Positions 60,224 through 64,000 of a stretch of 64,000 nt of DNA are shown piece by piece. The translations under genes and the position numbers were made by a program. Each line of letters starts with the position of its first letter. The first letter of the stretch is position 1. The stretch is from Mycoplasma imitans ATCC 51306 (lineage in GTDB: Bacteria; Bacillota_I; Bacilli_A; Mycoplasmatales; Mycoplasmoidaceae): NCBI RefSeq assembly GCF_000518305.1, contig NZ_KI912416.1, positions 65,260-129,259 on the forward strand, in the 5' to 3' direction. Under the pieces are notes generated by a model. That model ran no database searches, was not told where the DNA came from, and worked only from the letters and a program-made list of their open reading frames with translations.

Positions 60224-60691
60224 ATGGATATTAGAATCGGCCAAGGCTTTGATAGCCACAAACTTAAAAATAAGAAAAACAACCAGATTTTTCTGGGTGG
60301 AATTCCTGTAAAGACAGATCAACAAGTGATTGCAAATTCAGATGGCGACGTAGTACTTCACGCTTTAAGTGATGCTGTGTTGGGATGCGGCAGCTTTGGT
60401 GATATCGGTATGTACTTCAACGAAAATGATTCAGCTAATAAAGACTTGGATTCTAAAACAATCTTAAATTACTGTTTAAAGCTAATTAAAAAGCTTAAGT
60501 TAGATTTTGTTAATATCGATTTAACGATATTTGCTGAAGATATCAGAATTGATCCAATTAGATTAGAGATAAAAAGTTCTTTAATGAAATTAACTGGATG
60601 TAATTCTGTTAACGTAAAAGCTAAAAGCTACGAAGAACCAAGAAATGAAATTGCTTGTTCGTGTGTGGTTTTAATGAATACTAATAAATAG
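60224..60691 (+). CDS. ispF: 2-C-methyl-D-erythritol 2,4-cyclodiphosphate synthase
   Basis: 155 aa, ATG 60224. Zinc-dependent MEP-pathway enzyme converting CDP-ME-2-phosphate to MEcPP. Metal ligands are in GQGFDSHKL (Asp, His) and SDGDVVLHALSDAVLG (His); GDIGMYFNENDS is the phosphate-binding loop. The stretch before ACSCVVLM is shorter than in E. coli as I remember it. Complements IspE at 37433; IspD, Dxs, Dxr, IspG and IspH would be elsewhere. Followed by hpt with 11 bases between. Confidence 0.92.
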   Translation: MDIRIGQGFDSHKLKNKKNNQIFLGGIPVKTDQQVIANSDGDVVLHALSDAVLGCGSFGDIGMYFNENDSANKDLDSKTILNYCLKLIKKLKLDFVNIDLTIFAEDIRIDPIRLEIKSSLMKLTGCNSVNVKAKSYEEPRNEIACSCVVLMNTNK

Positions 60692-60702
60692 ATAATAGGA
60701 TT

Positions 60703-61248
60703 ATGGCAAAGTTAAACTACACGATTGAAAAAATTTTAATTACGAACGAACAAATTAATGAAGCTGCAGTAAAAGCTGCAAATTGAATTAATAAAACTTA
60801 CAAAGATGATGAAATCGTTTTAGTGGGAATCTTAAAAGGGTGCATACCTTTTATTGGTAAGATTATAGATAAAATTGAATGCGAAGTGATTATGGATTTT
60901 ATGACTTTAAGTTCATTCAAGGGTGAAACCAAATCACAAGGCACTCCAAAAATCGTTATGGACTTAGCTTATGACGTTAAGGATAAAAACGTTTTATTAG
61001 TTGAAGATATTATTGATAGCGGTCATACAATCAAAATTGTTTTAGATTTATTAAAACAAAGAGGTGCTAAATCAGTTAAACTATTAACTTTTTTAGATAA
61101 ACCTTCCGGTCGCAAGGTTGATATCAAAGCAGATTATGTGTGCTTTGAGGTTCCACACGGCTTTTTAGTTGGCTTTGGACTTGATTACAAAGACAAATTA
61201 AGAAATCTTCCTTACGTAGCGCACATGGCGTTAAATGATAAAAAATAA
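60703..61248 (+). CDS. hpt: Hypoxanthine(-guanine) phosphoribosyltransferase
   Basis: 181 aa, ATG 60703. Transfers phosphoribose from PRPP to hypoxanthine or guanine. PRPP loop VLLVEDIIDSGHTI, the pyrophosphate loop GILKGCIPF, and FMTLSSFKGETKSQG (flexible catalytic loop) are clear. Length is normal. Feeds purine salvage, which mycoplasmas depend on; the nuclease at 39833 and GuaA-like protein at 48313 are relevant. TGA Trp at 60787. Precedes ftsH, an order found in many Firmicutes. Confidence 0.95.
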
Positions 61249-61260
61249 AGATTTATAAAC

Positions 61261-61266
61261 TATAAT
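61261..61266 (+). promoter_or_regulatory. Putative -10 of ftsH, implying a leaderless message
   Basis: TATAAT eight bases before ATG 61275, so transcription would start at or within 1-2 bases of the start codon. hpt is 26 bases upstream, so ftsH could also be read through. Confidence 0.4.
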
Positions 61267-61274
61267 AATTCAAT

Positions 61275-63578
61275 ATGTCGAACACATCAAATTTTAATGA
61301 GCGGGTAACAGAAAACGCTAAACCGCCCAAAAATGTTAAATCGATAATTTGGAAAACAATAGGAATTATCATTGTGATGGCGATCATCATTGGTCTAATT
61401 CTTTTTTATGTTTTGCCAAGAAATACGATAGCAAACATTTCAAACATTAGATATGATAATGGTAATTTAATTGCTTCTGCAACAATTAATGGTCAAAGTG
61501 GACAATTTATCCTTGATCTAAGCAGATCTAGTTATCAAACCACTTACACATCAGGCTTGTCATTATCTATTAATGTTTTCTTAAGAAACCTTAATAATGC
61601 TAACGGTCAATCTTTCTTTGTTTCATTAATCAGACCATCTAATGCTTCTGTTAATGACACAGTATTTAATATTGCTAACCTAACAATTAACCAAACAAGA
61701 GGTATTGCATCATTAGTTAATGAAGGTGGTGGATACAGTGCAGTATTAACAACTAATTTAACAGCTATTCCGTTAGCTAATGAAAAGTTCTTACCAAACG
61801 ATTTCAATGTTCTTACTGCAAGTATGGATTCATACCGTCAAGCAGGCGCGGTTGCTGGAATTAATAGATTACTAGCAGTTGGTAATGTTCAATTACCAGA
61901 TCAAAGCGCTGCAGTATTAACGCAGTTCTTAGCAAGCATTATTCCGTTTGTAATTCTAATTGCAATATACATCTTTATTGCTAGAAGATTTAGCAGAACT
62001 ATGGGTGCTGGTGGTGCAATTGGTGAAGATGGTGAAAATGTATTTACAATTGGTAAATCACAAGCTAAATTAGCTAAATCAACTTTTAAATTCACTGACG
62101 TTGCTGGTATTGAAGAAGAAAAAAGTGAATTGATTGAATTAGTTGACTATTTAAAACGTCCAGGAAAATACGTTCAAATGGGTGCTAGAACACCTAGAGG
62201 AGTGGTTTTATATGGACCTCCAGGTACTGGTAAGACATTATTAGCTAAAGCAGTAGCTGGTGAAGCTGGTGTTCCTTTCTTCCAAGTTACTGGTTCAGCA
62301 TTCGAAGATATGTTAGTTGGGGTTGGTGCTAAAAGAGTTAGAAACTTATTTGCTAAGGCAAAAAAAGCAGCTCCATGTATTATCTTCATCGATGAAATTG
62401 ACTCAGTGGGTTCTAAACGTGGTAAGTACGAAATTTCTGCAGGTTCAGCTACAGACCAAACACTTAACCAATTGTTAGCTGAAATGGATGGTTTTAGTAC
62501 AAGAACTGGAATCATCGTAATGGCTGCTACTAACCGTTTAGACGTATTAGATGATGCATTATTACGTCCAGGACGATTTGACCGTCATATTCAAGTTAAT
62601 CTTCCAGATATTAAAGAACGTGAAGCGATCTTAAAGATCCACTCAAGAAATAAAAACATCTCATCTAAAGTTAACTTGTTAGATATTGCTAGAAGAACAC
62701 CAGGGTTCAGTGGCGCTCAACTTGAAAACGTATTAAACGAAGCAACTTTATTAGCAGTTAGAGCTGATCGTACAAGTATTTCATTAACTGATATTGATGA
62801 AGCGATCGACCGTGTAATTGCGGGTCCTGCTAAAAAATCAAGAGTGATTAGTGATTTCGAGAAGAATCAGGTGGCTCACCATGAAGCAGGTCACGCTTTA
62901 GTAGGTTTACACCTAAAAGGTGCTGACGAAGTTCAAAAGATTACGATCATTCCTCGTGGTCAGGCAGGTGGTTATACATTATCAACTCCTAAAGATGCTG
63001 AACTTAACTTAAAGAAAAAAACCGATTTATTAAATATGATTGCAGGTGCTTTAGGAGGAAGAGCTTCTGAAGAATTATTTTTTGGTAAGGATGCAATTTC
63101 TACAGGTGCATCTAATGACTTCTATAAAGCAACTAATATTGCTAAAGCGATGGTTACCCAATTAGGTATGTCAGATTTAGGTATTACTCAATTCTTGCCT
63201 TCAGAAGGTGGAATTAATCCTAATGCAAGATATTACTCAGAAGGTACTGCACAAAAAATTGATGCTGAAATTGCTAAGATTTTAGAACACCAATACAAAG
63301 TTGCTTATGAAATTATTGAAAAAAATCAAAAAGAATTAAAACTTATCGTTGAAGCATTATTAATTCAAGAAACAATTGTTAAAAACGATATTGATTACAT
63401 TCACGAGCACTTAAAATTGCCTGAGCCAATTCTTAAATTAAAAGAAGAACAACTTAAAGAAAAGGCTGCAGCTAAAAAAGAAGAAGAAGCTGAAAAAGCT
63501 AATTTGGATGATAAAAAAGATGAATCATCTGAATCTAAGCAAGAACAAACTAAAGATTCTAAATCAGAATTAAATTAA
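61275..63578 (+). CDS. ftsH: ATP-dependent zinc metalloprotease FtsH
   Basis: 767 aa, ATG 61275. Two membrane segments (about residues 25-48 and 215-237) flank an extracellular region of about 165 residues, larger than in E. coli FtsH. AAA module: Walker A GPPGTGKTLLAKAV (about residue 313), Walker B CIIFIDEID, SRH ATNRLD and LLRPGRFDRH. Peptidase: HEAGH at 536-540 and a third ligand in the NDFYKATNIAKAM region. The Glu/Lys-rich C-terminal 60 residues are low complexity. Degrades membrane and regulatory proteins. Confidence 0.96.
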   Translation: MSNTSNFNERVTENAKPPKNVKSIIWKTIGIIIVMAIIIGLILFYVLPRNTIANISNIRYDNGNLIASATINGQSGQFILDLSRSSYQTTYTSGLSLSINVFLRNLNNANGQSFFVSLIRPSNASVNDTVFNIANLTINQTRGIASLVNEGGGYSAVLTTNLTAIPLANEKFLPNDFNVLTASMDSYRQAGAVAGINRLLAVGNVQLPDQSAAVLTQFLASIIPFVILIAIYIFIARRFSRTMGAGGAIGEDGENVFTIGKSQAKLAKSTFKFTDVAGIEEEKSELIELVDYLKRPGKYVQMGARTPRGVVLYGPPGTGKTLLAKAVAGEAGVPFFQVTGSAFEDMLVGVGAKRVRNLFAKAKKAAPCIIFIDEIDSVGSKRGKYEISAGSATDQTLNQLLAEMDGFSTRTGIIVMAATNRLDVLDDALLRPGRFDRHIQVNLPDIKEREAILKIHSRNKNISSKVNLLDIARRTPGFSGAQLENVLNEATLLAVRADRTSISLTDIDEAIDRVIAGPAKKSRVISDFEKNQVAHHEAGHALVGLHLKGADEVQKITIIPRGQAGGYTLSTPKDAELNLKKKTDLLNMIAGALGGRASEELFFGKDAISTGASNDFYKATNIAKAMVTQLGMSDLGITQFLPSEGGINPNARYYSEGTAQKIDAEIAKILEHQYKVAYEIIEKNQKELKLIVEALLIQETIVKNDIDYIHEHLKLPEPILKLKEEQLKEKAAAKKEEEAEKANLDDKKDESSESKQEQTKDSKSELN

Positions 63579-63590
63579 TTCTTATAATTA

Positions 63591-63619
63591 AACAGATTAG
63601 CTTAACTAATCTGTTTTTT
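63591..63619 (+). terminator. Terminator of ftsH
   Basis: Perfect 10-bp stem (AACAGATTAG at 63591-63600, CTAATCTGTT at 63606-63615), loop CTTAA, T-run. Confidence 0.85.
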
Positions 63620-63635
63620 GTATTAAAGCAAAAAG

Positions 63636-64000
63636 ATGGAAAACCGCTCTGCTTTTATTAACTTACTAATTAGAATAATTGATAATTTCACTTATTCAGA
63701 ACAATTTCTTAATTTGATTGATAAAAAGGGATCAAATGGAAATTTTGGTTATTCGCTAACACCATTTATTAATAAAATTTCACGATTTGCTAATCGTGAA
63801 GATAGCCAGCCAAATCTTTATAATTCTTTAATTATCATTGCTTTATATATTAAAGAGACTGTTAAAACCACTCTTGGTGATATCTTATATGATCTAACCT
63901 ATCAAGCAGCTCATTATCTAAAACAACACGAAGCAACCCGTAATTATGTAATTGAGTGTTTTTATCGAGCTTTATTAGATTGTAAGAACAAATATAATCT
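63636..64000 (+). CDS. Unknown protein, 5' part
   Basis: First 121 codons from ATG 63636, running off the window. It opens MENRSAFINLLIRIIDNFTY and is alpha-helical in pattern with Asn/Lys and aromatic residues; no membrane segment or motif is seen. I do not recognise it. In M. genitalium a hypothetical gene follows ftsH, so it may be the positional equivalent (weak inference). Confidence 0.6.
   Translation, partial: MENRSAFINLLIRIIDNFTYSEQFLNLIDKKGSNGNFGYSLTPFINKISRFANREDSQPNLYNSLIIIALYIKETVKTTLGDILYDLTYQAAHYLKQHEATRNYVIECFYRALLDCKNKYN

Overview
The window is about 30% GC and codes with UGA as tryptophan: nearly every conserved protein reads through in-frame TGA at Trp positions. With the gene set (dnaA, ParA and dnaN around an AT-rich origin, the GlpF/GlpK/GlpO block, immunoglobulin-blocking surface proteins, DUF31 lipoprotein protease, partial MEP isoprenoid pathway) this points to a mycoplasma of the pneumoniae group, most likely Mycoplasma (Mycoplasmoides) gallisepticum or a very close relative. 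The species call is inference. No rRNA, tRNA, IS element or CRISPR array was recognised. Gene ends given here assume translation table 4.

Layout. 1-3774 (-): two tandem paralogous immunoglobulin-blocking type surface proteins, the first cut by the window edge. 3926-11208 (-): aldehyde dehydrogenase, then the tight run hprK-lgt-folD-gltX-HD hydrolase. 11510-14541 (+): two species-specific genes facing against the rest of the arm, an exonuclease-like protein and a membrane protein. 14550-26286 (-): the near-continuous run dnaN, J-domain protein, gyrB, gyrA, serS, tmk, holB, mnmE, tatD. 26287-28487: 2.2-kb non-coding, extremely AT-rich origin region. 28488-31140 (+): ParA, ribbon-helix-helix protein, dnaA. 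31273-41089 (+): heterodimeric ABC exporter, rpmH-rnpA-yidC-ksgA-ispE-argS, and a membrane-anchored nuclease. 41161-47156 (-): glpF, a frameshifted glpK, glpO, and a DUF31 lipoprotein protease. 47686-50837: ferritin-like gene (-), a GuaA-like pseudoenzyme (+), RNase J (-). 51082-56670 (+): very large FtsX/MacB-type permease and its ATPase. 56671-57667: no intact gene, perhaps decayed. 57668-59919 (+): two paralogous lipoproteins. 60224-64000 (+): ispF, hpt, ftsH and a partial gene.

The strand switch at 26.3-28.5 kb, with left-arm genes mostly on minus and right-arm genes mostly on plus, fits a bidirectional replication origin. The most striking unexplained structure is inside it. Hexamers of the form RATATY (mostly AATATT) recur in pairs and triples whose starts are exactly 11 bp apart; I counted 18 such clusters between 26685 and 28453. 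Next to them lies a ParA-RHH gene pair organised like a plasmid type Ib partition cassette. This suggests an origin-linked centromere or iteron system, which is a hypothesis, not a demonstrated function.

Other points worth attention: glpK carries two separate one-base deletions while glpF and glpO are intact; a stand-alone GMP-synthase-like ATP pyrophosphatase has lost its PP-loop residues; perfect 16-bp palindromes sit in the promoters of glpO, the ferritin-like gene, the large ABC permease and the second immunoglobulin-blocking gene; and the exonuclease-like gene has an in-frame stop followed by 31 more open codons.
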